A DNA stretch of 64,000 nt, from positions 62,001-126,000 of the forward strand of contig NZ_BMML01000016.1 in assembly GCF_014645815.1 (NCBI RefSeq). Reading direction: 5' to 3'. The stretch comes from Streptomyces fuscichromogenes (lineage in GTDB: Bacteria > Actinomycetota > Actinomycetes > Streptomycetales > Streptomycetaceae). A program made the position numbers and the translations under genes. Shown piece by piece: positions 1 through 8,183 of this stretch (its first letter is position 1; every line of letters begins with the position of its first letter). The notes below the pieces were generated by a model that had not been told where the DNA came from, ran no database searches, and saw nothing but the letters and a program-made list of their open reading frames with translations.

Positions 1-563
1 CGGTCGGCGCCGGGGTCGCGGCCGGTGTCGTCGTCTCGGTCGTCCCGCACCTGCGCCAGGCCACCGCGTCCACCGTCGAGTTCCTCCGCCCGATCCCCTC
101 GGTCGCCCTGATCCCCCTCGCGATCCTCCTCTACGGCACCGAACTCCGCTCGGTCCTCCTCCTGGTCGTCTACGCCGCGTTCTGGCAGGTGCTGATCCAG
201 GTGATGTACGGCGTCCAGGACGTCGACCCGGTCGCCGAGGAGACGGCGCGGTCGTACGGTCTCGGCGCCTGGGCCCGGGTCCGCCATGTGCTGTGGCCGA
301 CCGCGCTGCCGTACGTGATGACCGGTGTCCGGCTGGCCGCCGCGGTCGCGCTGATCCTCACCATCACCGCCGAACTGGTCATCGGCGCGCCCGGGTTGGG
401 CCAGCAGATCGCGATCGCGCAGGCCTCGCAGGCGGTGCCGGACATGTACGCCCTGATCGTGGTGACCGGGCTGCTCGGGCTGGTCATCAACGTGGGTGCC
501 CGGTCGGTGGAGCGGCGGGCGCTGGCCTGGCACCAGTCGGTGCGCGGGGAGGTGGCGGTGTGA
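1..563 (+). CDS. ABC importer inner-membrane permease (SsuC/TauC type), 5' end missing
   Basis: The reading frame is open from base 3, so the gene starts before the window; about 186 codons remain. Hydrophobic helices alternate with the cytoplasmic coupling segment of binding-protein-dependent permeases (EETARSYGLGAWARVRHVLWP, here about residues 79-99), which contacts the ATPase. The FLRPIPSVALIPLAILLYG stretch is typical of the nitrate/sulfonate/taurine permease branch. The stop overlaps the next permease start (GTGA at 560-563), so the two are co-translated and probably form a heterodimeric channel. The binding protein probably lies upstream, outside the window. The substrate cannot be read from the permease; sulfonates, nitrate or a thiamine/pyrimidine precursor are all possible. 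Confidence 0.9.
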   Translation, partial: VGAGVAAGVVVSVVPHLRQATASTVEFLRPIPSVALIPLAILLYGTELRSVLLLVVYAAFWQVLIQVMYGVQDVDPVAEETARSYGLGAWARVRHVLWPTALPYVMTGVRLAAAVALILTITAELVIGAPGLGQQIAIAQASQAVPDMYALIVVTGLLGLVINVGARSVERRALAWHQSVRGEVAV

Positions 564-1336
564 GGGGCGTCCTGCTGCGCGTCGGGTACGTCCTCGCGCT
601 GCCCGCCGTCCTGGTCGCCCTGTGGTGGCTGGCCTCCGACGGCAGCACGAACGTCTACTGGCCACCGCTGCGGACGATCCTGCGGACCTTCCCGGACGTG
701 TGGACCGGGCAGCGGCTCCACGACGACCTGCTGCGCAGTGTGCTGCGGCTGCTCGCCGGGTACGCGACGGCGGCCGTCGCCGGTGTGGCCCTGGGCACGG
801 TCATCGGCTCGTACCGGCGGGTGCGTGCGGTGTGCGAACCGGTGCTGGAGTTTCTGCGGGCGGTGCCGCCGCCGGTGCTCGTCCCGGTCATCATGCTGTT
901 CGCCGGCATCGGCGACACCATGAAGATCGTGGTGATCGCCAGCGGCGGCGTCTGGCCGATCCTGCTCAACACGGTCGAGGGTGTCCGGGCGGTCGACCCG
1001 GTGATGGCGGAGACGGCCCGTTCCTACGGCATCACGGGCGCGGCCCGGCTGCGTACGCTGGTACTGCGTTCGGCGAGTCCGCAGATCTTCGCGGGCCTGC
1101 GGCAGGCGCTGTCGATCGGAATCATCCTGATGGTCATCAGCGAGATGTTCGCCGCCAGCAACGGACTCGGCTTCGCCATCGTGCAGTTCCAGCGCGGCTT
1201 CGCGATCCCCGACATGTGGACCGGGATCCTGCTGCTGGGCCTGCTCGGTTTCGCGCTGTCGGTGGTCTTCCAGGTCGTCGAGCGCCGGGTGCTCGGCTGG
1301 TACCACGGGCTGCGCGCGACAACCCGGCGGTCCTGA
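560..1336 (+). CDS. ABC importer inner-membrane permease (SsuC/TauC type)
   Basis: 258 residues from the GTG that overlaps the upstream stop. An N-terminal transmembrane helix (about residues 8-25) is followed by a periplasm-facing stretch and the BPD-transport core. FLRAVPPPVLVPVIMLFAG (about 94-112) and the coupling helix MAETARSYGITGAARLR (about 151-167) are the family hallmarks. It resembles the preceding permease closely enough to be its paralogue and partner. The gene runs straight into the ATPase gene (stop TGA at 1334-1336). Two different permeases with one ATPase suggest a heterodimeric membrane domain rather than the SsuC homodimer. The substrate is unknown. Confidence 0.9.
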   Translation: MRGVLLRVGYVLALPAVLVALWWLASDGSTNVYWPPLRTILRTFPDVWTGQRLHDDLLRSVLRLLAGYATAAVAGVALGTVIGSYRRVRAVCEPVLEFLRAVPPPVLVPVIMLFAGIGDTMKIVVIASGGVWPILLNTVEGVRAVDPVMAETARSYGITGAARLRTLVLRSASPQIFAGLRQALSIGIILMVISEMFAASNGLGFAIVQFQRGFAIPDMWTGILLLGLLGFALSVVFQVVERRVLGWYHGLRATTRRS

Positions 1337-1360
1337 ATGAACCTCGCGAAGGGGCGGTCC

Positions 1361-2152
1361 ATGCTCGACGTACGCGGCCTGAACAAGGTCTACGACGGAT
1401 CCGGCCGCCGCGTCGAGGCGGTGCGGGACCTCACCTTCACCGTGCCGGCGGGCGAACTCGTCTGTCTGGTCGGCCCGTCGGGCTGTGGCAAGACCACCCT
1501 GCTGAAGTGCATGGGCGGCCTGCTCGCTCCGACGGGCGGTGAGGTCCTCCTGGAGGACCGGAAGGTGACCGGCCCGCCGCCCGGGATGGCGTTCGTCTTC
1601 CAGGAGTACGGCCGCAGCCTGTTCCCCTGGATGCGGGTCGGCGAGAACGTCGAACTGCCGCTGAAGCAGAAGCGTCTGGGACGTGAGCGGCGCAAGGAGC
1701 TGGTCGCCGACGCGCTCGGTTCGGTCGGTCTCGCGGACGCCGCGGGCGCCTACCCATGGCAGCTCTCCGGCGGTATGCAGCAGCGGGTGGCGATCGCCCG
1801 CGCCCTCGCCTACGAGCCGCGGGTGCTCCTGATGGACGAGCCGTTCGCCGCCGTCGACGCCCAGACCAGGGCCGATCTCGAGGACCTGGTCCGCGGGTTG
1901 TGGCGGGAGCGCGGGATCACCATCCTGTTCGTCACGCACGACATCGACGAGGCGGTCTACCTGGGCCAGCGGGTGATCGTCCTGTCCGCCTCCCCGACCG
2001 TCGTCCAGGAGCAGCTGAAGGTCGATCTGCCGGACGACCGCGACCAGTTGCACACGCGGGTGGCCCCGCGCTTCGCCGAGCTGCGGACCCATGTCTACGA
2101 GCAGATCCAGGCGGCGAAACGCGGGGTTCCCCGGGGGGAGGACCCGGTCTAG
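1361..2152 (+). CDS. ABC importer ATP-binding protein (SsuB/TauB/NrtD type)
   Basis: Cytoplasmic nucleotide-binding subunit energising the two preceding permeases. From the ATG at 1361 the protein has 263 residues, with Walker A GPSGCGKT (38-45), Q-loop Gln81 followed by the EYGRSLFPW element typical of nitrate/sulfonate ATPases, signature LSGGMQQR (135-142), Walker B VLLMDE (155-160) and H-loop His193. I chose 1361 because GAAGGGG sits 6 bp upstream; an in-frame ATG at 1337, right after the permease stop, would add eight residues. The stop TAG (2150-2152) overlaps by three bases the stop of the convergent GH13 gene in the sequence CTAG, so the two operons share no spacer. Confidence 0.92.
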   Translation: MLDVRGLNKVYDGSGRRVEAVRDLTFTVPAGELVCLVGPSGCGKTTLLKCMGGLLAPTGGEVLLEDRKVTGPPPGMAFVFQEYGRSLFPWMRVGENVELPLKQKRLGRERRKELVADALGSVGLADAAGAYPWQLSGGMQQRVAIARALAYEPRVLLMDEPFAAVDAQTRADLEDLVRGLWRERGITILFVTHDIDEAVYLGQRVIVLSASPTVVQEQLKVDLPDDRDQLHTRVAPRFAELRTHVYEQIQAAKRGVPRGEDPV

Positions 2153-3765
2153 TCGGTCAGCCAGGCCGCCGTGTCCTGCGGCAGCCGGCCTTCGTCGTCC
2201 AGCGGGCCGCTGGCGATCAGGAGCCGGGAGCGGGCGGGGAGTTCGGCGGGGGCGGCCGCGAGGTTGACCACGCACGTCACGCCCTCGGCGCGGGTGAAGG
2301 CGAGGACGCCCTCGGGGGCGGGCAGCCAGGTCAGCGGGCCGTCACCGAAGCGGGGGCGCAGGGCGATGGCACGCCGGTAGAGGGCGAGCACGGAGTCCGC
2401 GTCGTCCTGCTGGCGGTCGACGGCGTACGACTCCCAGCCGGCCGGCTGCGGCAGCCACGGCTCCTCGCCCGCACCGAATCCCGCGTGCGGGGCCCCGGCC
2501 GCCCAGGGCAGCGGCACCCGGCAGCCGTCCCGGCCGGGGTCGGTGCCGCCGGACCGGAAGTACATCGGGTCCTGGATGCGGTCGGCCGGGATCCCGGCCT
2601 CGGGCAGCCCCAGTTCCTCGCCCTGGTAGACGTAGACAGCGCCGGGCAGCGCCAGGGTCAGCAGGGCGGCCGCGCGGGCCCGGCGGGTCCCGAGGGCGAG
2701 GTCCGTCGGGACGCCGAAGGCCTTGGCCGCGAAGTCGAAGCCGGTGTCCTCGCGGCCGTACCGGGTGACCGTACGGGTCACGTCGTGGTTGCACAGCACC
2801 CAGGTGGCGGGGGCCCCGACCGGGGCGTGTTCGGCGAGGGTGGTGTCGATGGAGGTCCGCAGCCGGGCCGCGTCCCAGGGGCAGGACAGGAAGGAGAAGT
2901 TGAAGGCGGTGTGGAGTTCGTCGGGGCGCAGGTAGCGGGCGAAGCGCTCGGTGTCGGGGAGCCAGACCTCGCCGACGAAGACGCCGTCGTAGTGGTCGGC
3001 GACCGCACGCCAGGAGCGGTAGACGTCGTGGAGTTCGTCGCGGTCGACGAAGGGGTGCGGGCGCGGGCGCGTGGCCAGGTCGGGCAGGTCCGGGTCCTTG
3101 GCGAGCAGGGCGGCCGAGTCGATGCGGACGCCCGCGACACCCCGCTCGAACCAGAAGCGCAGGATGTCCTCGTGCTCCTGCCGGACGGCCGGGTGCGCCC
3201 AGTTGAGGTCGGGCTGTTCCGGGGTGAACAGGTGCAGGTACCACTCGCCGTCCGGCAGCCGGGTCCACACCGGTTCGGTGGAGCCGGCGAACTGCGACGG
3301 CCAGTCGTTGGGCGGCAGGTCGCCGCCTGGTCCGCGGCCGGGCCGGAAGTGGAACAGCTCGCGCTCCGGGCTGCCGGGCCCGGCGGTCGACGCGGCCTGG
3401 AACCAGGGGTGTTGGTCGGAGACGTGGTTGGGGACGATGTCGACGATCGTCCGGATGCCCAGCTCCCGGGCCTCCGCGATGAGCTTCTCGGCCTCGGCGA
3501 GGGTGCCGAAGGCCGGGTCGATGGCCCGGTAGTCGGCGACGTCGTAACCGCCGTCCTTCATCGGTGACGGGTACCAGGGGCTGAACCACAGTGCGTCCAC
3601 GCCGAGTTCGGCGAGGTAAGGCAGCCTGGCGCGGACGCCCGCGAGGTCGCCGGTGCCGTCGCCGTCGCTGTCGGCGAAGCTGCGGACGTACACCTGGTAG
3701 ATGACGGCCGAGCGCCACCAGTCGTGGTCCTCGTGGTCCTTCGGGGCATGGCTGGGCTGTCCCAC
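2149..3765 (-). CDS. aglA: GH13 alpha-glucosidase / oligo-1,6-glucosidase
   Basis: 538 residues, no signal peptide, hence cytoplasmic hydrolysis of imported alpha-glucosides (maltose, isomaltose-type oligomers). GH13 conserved regions are present in order: DIVPNH (109-114), nucleophile Asp216 in GVRIDSA, acid/base Glu266 in GEVWLP, and NHD (326-328). The start ADSDGDGTGDLAGV and YQVYVRSF are typical of the oligo-1,6-glucosidase/AglA subgroup. The GTG start (3763-3765) has AGAAAGG 8 bp upstream. It is the last gene of a LacI-SBP-permease-permease-hydrolase operon, which supports an alpha-glucoside role as in Streptomyces agl/mal loci. Exact linkage preference is not decidable from sequence. 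Confidence 0.92.
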   Translation of the reverse strand: MGQPSHAPKDHEDHDWWRSAVIYQVYVRSFADSDGDGTGDLAGVRARLPYLAELGVDALWFSPWYPSPMKDGGYDVADYRAIDPAFGTLAEAEKLIAEARELGIRTIVDIVPNHVSDQHPWFQAASTAGPGSPERELFHFRPGRGPGGDLPPNDWPSQFAGSTEPVWTRLPDGEWYLHLFTPEQPDLNWAHPAVRQEHEDILRFWFERGVAGVRIDSAALLAKDPDLPDLATRPRPHPFVDRDELHDVYRSWRAVADHYDGVFVGEVWLPDTERFARYLRPDELHTAFNFSFLSCPWDAARLRTSIDTTLAEHAPVGAPATWVLCNHDVTRTVTRYGREDTGFDFAAKAFGVPTDLALGTRRARAAALLTLALPGAVYVYQGEELGLPEAGIPADRIQDPMYFRSGGTDPGRDGCRVPLPWAAGAPHAGFGAGEEPWLPQPAGWESYAVDRQQDDADSVLALYRRAIALRPRFGDGPLTWLPAPEGVLAFTRAEGVTCVVNLAAAPAELPARSRLLIASGPLDDEGRLPQDTAAWLTD

Positions 3766-3796
3766 GGTGCGAACCTTTCTGTCGGAGGAAGGGCCG

Positions 3797-4678
3797 TCAG
3801 CCCTTGGTGCTGCCCGCGCTGATCCCGGCGATGATGTGCCGCTGGAAGACGAGGAACAGCGCGACCATCGGGATACTGGCGATCACCATCGCGGCGATGA
3901 GCACGGTGAGCTGGATGTTCTGCGACAGCTGGACCAGGGCCACGCTGATGGGCTGCTTGTCGGTGTCGGAGAAGACCATCAGCGGCCACAGGAAGTCCTG
4001 CCAGACCGCGACCAGGGCGAAGATCGACACCACCCCGAGCACCGGGCGGGACATGGGCAGCACCACGGACCACAGGACGCGCAGCTTTCCGGCGCCGTCG
4101 ATCTCGGCGGCCTCCAGCACGTCGCGGGGCAGCTGGTCGAAGAACCGTTTGAGGAGATACAGGTTGAAGGCGTTGGCGACCGCCGGCAGCCAGATGCCGA
4201 GCGGGTCGTTGAGCAGGCTGGTGTGGAGGAACGGCAGGTCGGCCGCGGTCAGGTACTTGGGTACGACCAGGGCCTGGGCCGGGACCATCAGGGTGGCCAG
4301 GATGCCGCCGAGGATCACCTTGCCGAAGGCCGGCCTCAGCTTCGACAGGGCGTAGGCGGCGGCCGTGCAGAACACCAGCTGGAAGGCCCAGGCGCCGGCG
4401 GCCTGCACCACCGTGTTCCACAGGTGCTCCGGGAGCTGCATCAGGTCCCAGGCGTCGGTGTAGCCGGACAGGTGCCAGTGCTCGGGGACGAGGGTGGGCG
4501 GGGTCCGGGCGACCTCGTCCGGTGACTTCATCGCGCCGGTCACCATCCAGTACACGGGGAAGAGGAAGGCAAGCGTGAAGAGGACGACGACACCGGTGAA
4601 GACGCTCCAGTAGACCGCCCTCCCGCGCGGACGGGCCAGCGTCGCCGGGGAGATCAGGGTGCGGGTGGCGCTGCTCAT
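3797..4678 (-). CDS. aglG: Alpha-glucoside ABC importer permease (MalG/AglG type)
   Basis: 293 residues, six predicted membrane helices. The first helix (about 27-47) is followed by the TGAMKSPDEV segment common to MalG-type permeases. The coupling EAAEIDGAGKLRVLWSVVLP (about 193-212) is the EAA loop that docks on the ATPase. Its ATG (4676-4678) overlaps the stop of the partner permease (ATGA). No ATPase gene is in this operon. In Streptomyces such sugar importers usually borrow the shared ATPase MsiK, so I infer the same here. It is followed after about 31 bp by the GH13 hydrolase. Confidence 0.9.
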   Translation of the reverse strand: MSSATRTLISPATLARPRGRAVYWSVFTGVVVLFTLAFLFPVYWMVTGAMKSPDEVARTPPTLVPEHWHLSGYTDAWDLMQLPEHLWNTVVQAAGAWAFQLVFCTAAAYALSKLRPAFGKVILGGILATLMVPAQALVVPKYLTAADLPFLHTSLLNDPLGIWLPAVANAFNLYLLKRFFDQLPRDVLEAAEIDGAGKLRVLWSVVLPMSRPVLGVVSIFALVAVWQDFLWPLMVFSDTDKQPISVALVQLSQNIQLTVLIAAMVIASIPMVALFLVFQRHIIAGISAGSTKG

Positions 4679-5631
4679 CCGTCCTCCCCGGAGCGGGTCA
4701 GCCGCAGATATCCGGCCGAGAAGACGCCGAGCAGCACCAGGAGCATCACGCTGAGCGCGCAGGCGCCGCCGAAGTCGTCGTAGAGGAAGGCGTACTTGTA
4801 GATCAGGTAGAGCACGGTGACCGTGGCGTTCTCCGGGCCGCCCCCCGTGATGACGAACGGTTCGGTGAACACCTGCATGGTGGCGATGATCTGAAGGAGC
4901 ATCAGCATCAGGATGACGAACCTGGTCTGAGGGATCGTCACATGGCGGATGCGCTGGAGCAGGTCGGCGCCGTCGAGTTCGGCGGCCTCGTAGAGCTCGC
5001 CGGGGATGGACTGGAGGGCGGCCAGGTAGATCAGGACGGTGCCGCCCATGTTGGCCCAGGTGGCGACGATCACCAGGGAGACGAGTGCGGTGCCGGTGCC
5101 GTTGGTCCAGTTCGAGGTGGGCAGGTGCAGGAAGCGCAGGGTCTCGTTGGCGAGGCCGGCACCCGGGTCGTAGAACCACTTCCACAGCAGGGCGCTGACC
5201 ACCGGCGGGATCATCACCGGGAGGTAGACCACGACCCGGAAGAACGCCTTGGCGTGCCGGAGTTCGTTGAGGACCAGGGCGAGGACGAAGGGGATCGCGA
5301 AGCCGATGAGCAGGGCCAGCAGGGTGAAGGTGAGGGTGTTGCGCCAGGCCGCCGAGAACTCGGGGTCGTGCAGCACCCGGGTGAAGTTGGCGGTGCCGGC
5401 CCACTCGGCGGAGGAGCCCGGCGTGTACTTCTGGAAGGAGATCACGACCGCGCGGATCGCCGGGTACCAGGAGAACAGGGCGAAGCAGATCAGTCCGCCG
5501 AGCAGGAAGCCGTAGGCACGCGCCTGGTCGAGCAGCCGGCGCCGCCTCCGGTCCCCTGCCGGGGGCGGCGCCGGGGACTGTCGTACGACGACCGCCGCGG
5601 GGGCAGGTCGTCGTGCGGCTGTCTTCGTCAT
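4675..5631 (-). CDS. aglF: Alpha-glucoside ABC importer permease (MalF/AglF type)
   Basis: 318 residues. A basic, proline-rich N-terminus (about 1-40) precedes the membrane domain. LICFALFSWYPAIRAVVISF (about 52-71) is the first transmembrane helix, and EAAELDGADLLQRIRHVTIP (about 216-235) is the ATPase-coupling EAA loop. GGGPENATVTVLYLIYKYAF near the C-terminus is characteristic of carbohydrate permease-1 (CUT1) proteins. I take the ATG at 5629-5631, which leaves only 5 bp to the stop of the binding-protein gene. It pairs with the downstream MalG-type protein to make the membrane channel. Confidence 0.9.
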   Translation of the reverse strand: MTKTAARRPAPAAVVVRQSPAPPPAGDRRRRRLLDQARAYGFLLGGLICFALFSWYPAIRAVVISFQKYTPGSSAEWAGTANFTRVLHDPEFSAAWRNTLTFTLLALLIGFAIPFVLALVLNELRHAKAFFRVVVYLPVMIPPVVSALLWKWFYDPGAGLANETLRFLHLPTSNWTNGTGTALVSLVIVATWANMGGTVLIYLAALQSIPGELYEAAELDGADLLQRIRHVTIPQTRFVILMLMLLQIIATMQVFTEPFVITGGGPENATVTVLYLIYKYAFLYDDFGGACALSVMLLVLLGVFSAGYLRLTRSGEDG

Positions 5632-5636
5632 CGCGG

Positions 5637-6989
5637 TCAGCCCCGGGCCAGGATGCCGTTGATCTTGTCGTTGGCGTCCTTGAGGAGCCGGTCGATGTCG
5701 GCGTCCTTCTTGGTGAGGACGGCGGAGACGGTGCCGTCGAGGACGGAGTAGATCTGCTGGGCGTCCGGCGGCTCGATCTTCATCTGGAGGGACTGGTTGC
5801 CGTCCAGGAACGCCTGGTAGTTCTCCACCGGCACGTTGGCATTGGCCTTCTTGACCGCCTGGTCCCTGGCGTCGGCGGCCCCGGTGAACAGGCGCGGCTC
5901 GGGCAGGCCGACGGGCGCGTCGTTCTTCTTGGCGCGGGCGTAGTCGCCGAGGAAGCCGTCGCCGGGGGTGAGGAACATGGAGTCGAGCCACTTGAGGCCG
6001 GCGCGGATCTGGGCGGGCGTGTCCTTCTTGTTGAACATGTAGCCGTCGCCGCCGATGAGGGTGCCCTGGCCGCCGGGCATCGGGCCGAGGGCGAGGTCCT
6101 TGTAGTTGCCGCCCTTCTCCTTCACCAGGATCGGGATGTTGTCCGGCGCGGAGAGGTACATGCCGAGCTTGCCCGCACCCATCATCTGCTGGACGTCGTT
6201 GATGATGAGGAGCTGCTTGCTGCCCATCGAGTCGTCGGTCCAGCGCATGTCGTGCAGGTTCCGCAGGACCGCGTGGCCCTCGGGGGTGTCGACGGTCGCC
6301 GACCTGCCGTCGGCCGACACCACGTCGCCGCCCTGCGAGTACAGCTCCGCGGTGAAGTGCCAGCCGCCCTGGTTCTGGGCGCTGTAGTCGGCGTACCCGA
6401 CGGTGCCGTTGCCGAGCGCGGCGATCTTCTCGGCGTCGGCGCGGACCTCGTCCCAGGTGGTCGGCGGCTGGTCGGGGTCGAGGCCGGCCTGCTGGAAGAG
6501 CTTGCGGTTGTAGATCAGGCCCATCGAGTAGCCGGTGCGCGGGATGCCGTAGACCTTGCCGTCGACGGTGTAGATGTCCCGCAGCTGCTTCTGGATGGTG
6601 TCGTAGCTCTTCAGGTCCTTGAGATACGGCGTGAGGTCGGCCGCCTGGTTGATGTCCACGACATGCCTGGCGTCGGTGAAGTACGTGTAGAAGACGTCCT
6701 CCATCTGGCCGCCGGCCAGCTTGGCGTCGAAGGTCTTCGGGTCCTGGCAGGGGAACGCGTCGTGCGCGACGACGTCGATGTCCGGGTTCTTCTTCTCGAA
6801 GTCGGCGATGTCCTGGTCGAAGAACGACCGGTCGACCTTGGCGCTCTTCGGCGGCTCGCAGTTGACGGTGATGCGCGTCCCGCCGCTGCCCGCGCCGTCG
6901 TCACCCGACCCGCAGGCCGAGGCGGAGAGCGCGAGCGAGGAACAGACGCCGAACGCGACGAGAGCACGGCGGAACCCGGTGCTGGACAT
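5637..6989 (-). CDS. aglE: Sugar ABC importer binding lipoprotein (AglE/MalE type)
   Basis: 450 residues from ATG 6987-6989, which has a run of six G about 8 bp upstream. The N-terminus is a lipoprotein signal with the lipobox-like SASAC; the modified Cys is about residue 24, followed by GSGDDGAGSGG. The body is a family-1 solute-binding fold (FEKKNPDIDVVAHD; MGLIYNRKLFQQAGLDPD; TWDEVRADAEKI; GGDGYMFNKKD). It lies between the LacI gene and the two permeases, so it probably captures an alpha-glucoside outside the membrane. The 140-bp gap upstream holds its promoter and a TTGCGC/TGCGCG-containing stretch (7073-7089) similar to the sequence in front of lacI. Confidence 0.92.
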   Translation of the reverse strand: MSSTGFRRALVAFGVCSSLALSASACGSGDDGAGSGGTRITVNCEPPKSAKVDRSFFDQDIADFEKKNPDIDVVAHDAFPCQDPKTFDAKLAGGQMEDVFYTYFTDARHVVDINQAADLTPYLKDLKSYDTIQKQLRDIYTVDGKVYGIPRTGYSMGLIYNRKLFQQAGLDPDQPPTTWDEVRADAEKIAALGNGTVGYADYSAQNQGGWHFTAELYSQGGDVVSADGRSATVDTPEGHAVLRNLHDMRWTDDSMGSKQLLIINDVQQMMGAGKLGMYLSAPDNIPILVKEKGGNYKDLALGPMPGGQGTLIGGDGYMFNKKDTPAQIRAGLKWLDSMFLTPGDGFLGDYARAKKNDAPVGLPEPRLFTGAADARDQAVKKANANVPVENYQAFLDGNQSLQMKIEPPDAQQIYSVLDGTVSAVLTKKDADIDRLLKDANDKINGILARG

Positions 6990-7072
6990 CGGTGGACCCC
7001 CCAGAACAGGAGCGGTTGGGCGCCGCACCGGGACCGGTGGGCGCCGCACACTCAAGCACCGGCGACACCGGC

Positions 7073-7089
7073 GCGCAATATCTCGCGCA
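7073..7089. promoter_or_regulatory. Possible LacI-family half-sites upstream of the binding-protein gene
   Basis: Read on the (-) strand, TGCGC-GAGATAT-TGCGC appears 84 bp before the binding-protein start. The sequence upstream of the lacI gene has TTGCG-TATC-TTGCGC. Shared TTGCGC/TGCGC half-sites in both upstream regions would fit autoregulation plus operon control by the adjacent LacI protein. The spacing differs between the two, so this is weak. Confidence 0.3.
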
Positions 7090-7130
7090 GAGTCTGTAAT
7101 TATTCGACAGCAGATGGGATCTACTGCGGG

Positions 7131-8126
7131 TCAGGCTTTCGGCGCTTGCGCGGTCGACCCCCTGACGACCAGCTCCGGCTCGAACAGCAGCTCCTCCGCC
7201 GGGACCACCGTGCCGCCGATCTGGGCGTTCAGCAGCTCGACGGCGGCCCGGCCCATGGCCTCGATGGGCTGTCGGACGGTGGTGAGCGGGGGCTCGGTGC
7301 AGTTCATGAACGCCGAGTCGTCGTAACCGACGACGGAGATCCGGGAGGGGACCCCGTACCCCTTGCGGCGGGCGGCGCGCACGGCGCCCAGCGCAAGGGG
7401 GTCGCTGGCGCAGATGATGCCGGTGACACCGCGGTCGATCAGCCGTGACGCGGCCGCGTGGCCGCCCTCGATGGAGAAGATGGCGCGGGCGACGAACTCG
7501 TCGGGGACGTCGCCGACCGCCCGCGCGGCGGCCAGTTTCCGGGCCGACGGCATGTGGTCGGCGGGGCCGAGGACGAGGCCGATGCGCTCGTGGCCGAGGG
7601 AGGCCAGGTGCCGCCAGGCCTGCTCGACGGCGACGGCGTCGTCACAGGACACGCCCGGGAAGCCGAGGTGTTCGATGGCGGCGTTGACCAGCACCACCGG
7701 GATGTTGCGGCCGGCGAGCAGCCGGTAGTGGTCGTGCGGCGCGTCGGCCTGGGCGTAGAGACCGCCGGCGAACACCACGCCGGAGACCTGCTGTTGCAGC
7801 AGCAACTCCACGTAGTCCGCCTCGGAGACCCCGCCCTTGGTCTGGGTGCACAGCACCGGGGTGAGGCCGAGCTGGGCCAGGGCGCCGCCGATGACCTCGG
7901 CGAACGCCGGGAAGATGGGGTTCTGCAGCTCCGGCAGGACCAGGCCCACGAGCCGGGCGCGCTCACCGCGCAGCTGGGTGGGGCGCTCGTAGCCGAGCAC
8001 GTCGAGGGCGGAGAGCACCGCCTGCCGGGTCGCCTCGGACACCCCCGGCTTGCCGTTGAGCACCCGGCTGACCGTGGCCTCGCTGACCCCGACCTTTTTG
8101 GCCACTTCCGCAAGTCGTCGCGTCAT
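7131..8126 (-). CDS. aglR: LacI-family transcriptional regulator of the alpha-glucoside operon
   Basis: 331 residues, ATG at 8124-8126. The N-terminal DNA-binding helix-turn-helix LAEVAKKVGVSEATVSRVLNG (about 5-25) is followed by the hinge-helix region ALDVLGYERP and a periplasmic-binding-protein-like effector domain (VGLVLPELQNPIFPAFAEVIG onward; YDDSAFMNCTEPPLTTVRQP near the C-terminus, the standard LacI signature). It is the first gene of the operon and is 141 bp upstream of the binding-protein start. I infer repression relieved by the transported sugar. The operator candidate in front of this gene is annotated separately. Confidence 0.92.
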   Translation of the reverse strand: MTRRLAEVAKKVGVSEATVSRVLNGKPGVSEATRQAVLSALDVLGYERPTQLRGERARLVGLVLPELQNPIFPAFAEVIGGALAQLGLTPVLCTQTKGGVSEADYVELLLQQQVSGVVFAGGLYAQADAPHDHYRLLAGRNIPVVLVNAAIEHLGFPGVSCDDAVAVEQAWRHLASLGHERIGLVLGPADHMPSARKLAAARAVGDVPDEFVARAIFSIEGGHAAASRLIDRGVTGIICASDPLALGAVRAARRKGYGVPSRISVVGYDDSAFMNCTEPPLTTVRQPIEAMGRAAVELLNAQIGGTVVPAEELLFEPELVVRGSTAQAPKA

Positions 8127-8148
8127 GACCGCAAGCCTAGCGCAAGAT

Positions 8149-8165
8149 ACGCAAGCTTTTTGCGT
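8149..8165. promoter_or_regulatory. Palindromic operator candidate upstream of lacI
   Basis: ACGCAA-GCTTT-TTGCGT is a perfect 6-bp inverted repeat with a 5-bp spacer, 23 bp upstream of the lacI ATG. A further GCGCAAG half-site adjoins it at 8140-8146. Location and symmetry fit a LacI-family operator used for autoregulation. Confidence 0.5.
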
Positions 8166-8183
8166 AACGTCACAAGCCCTGGC

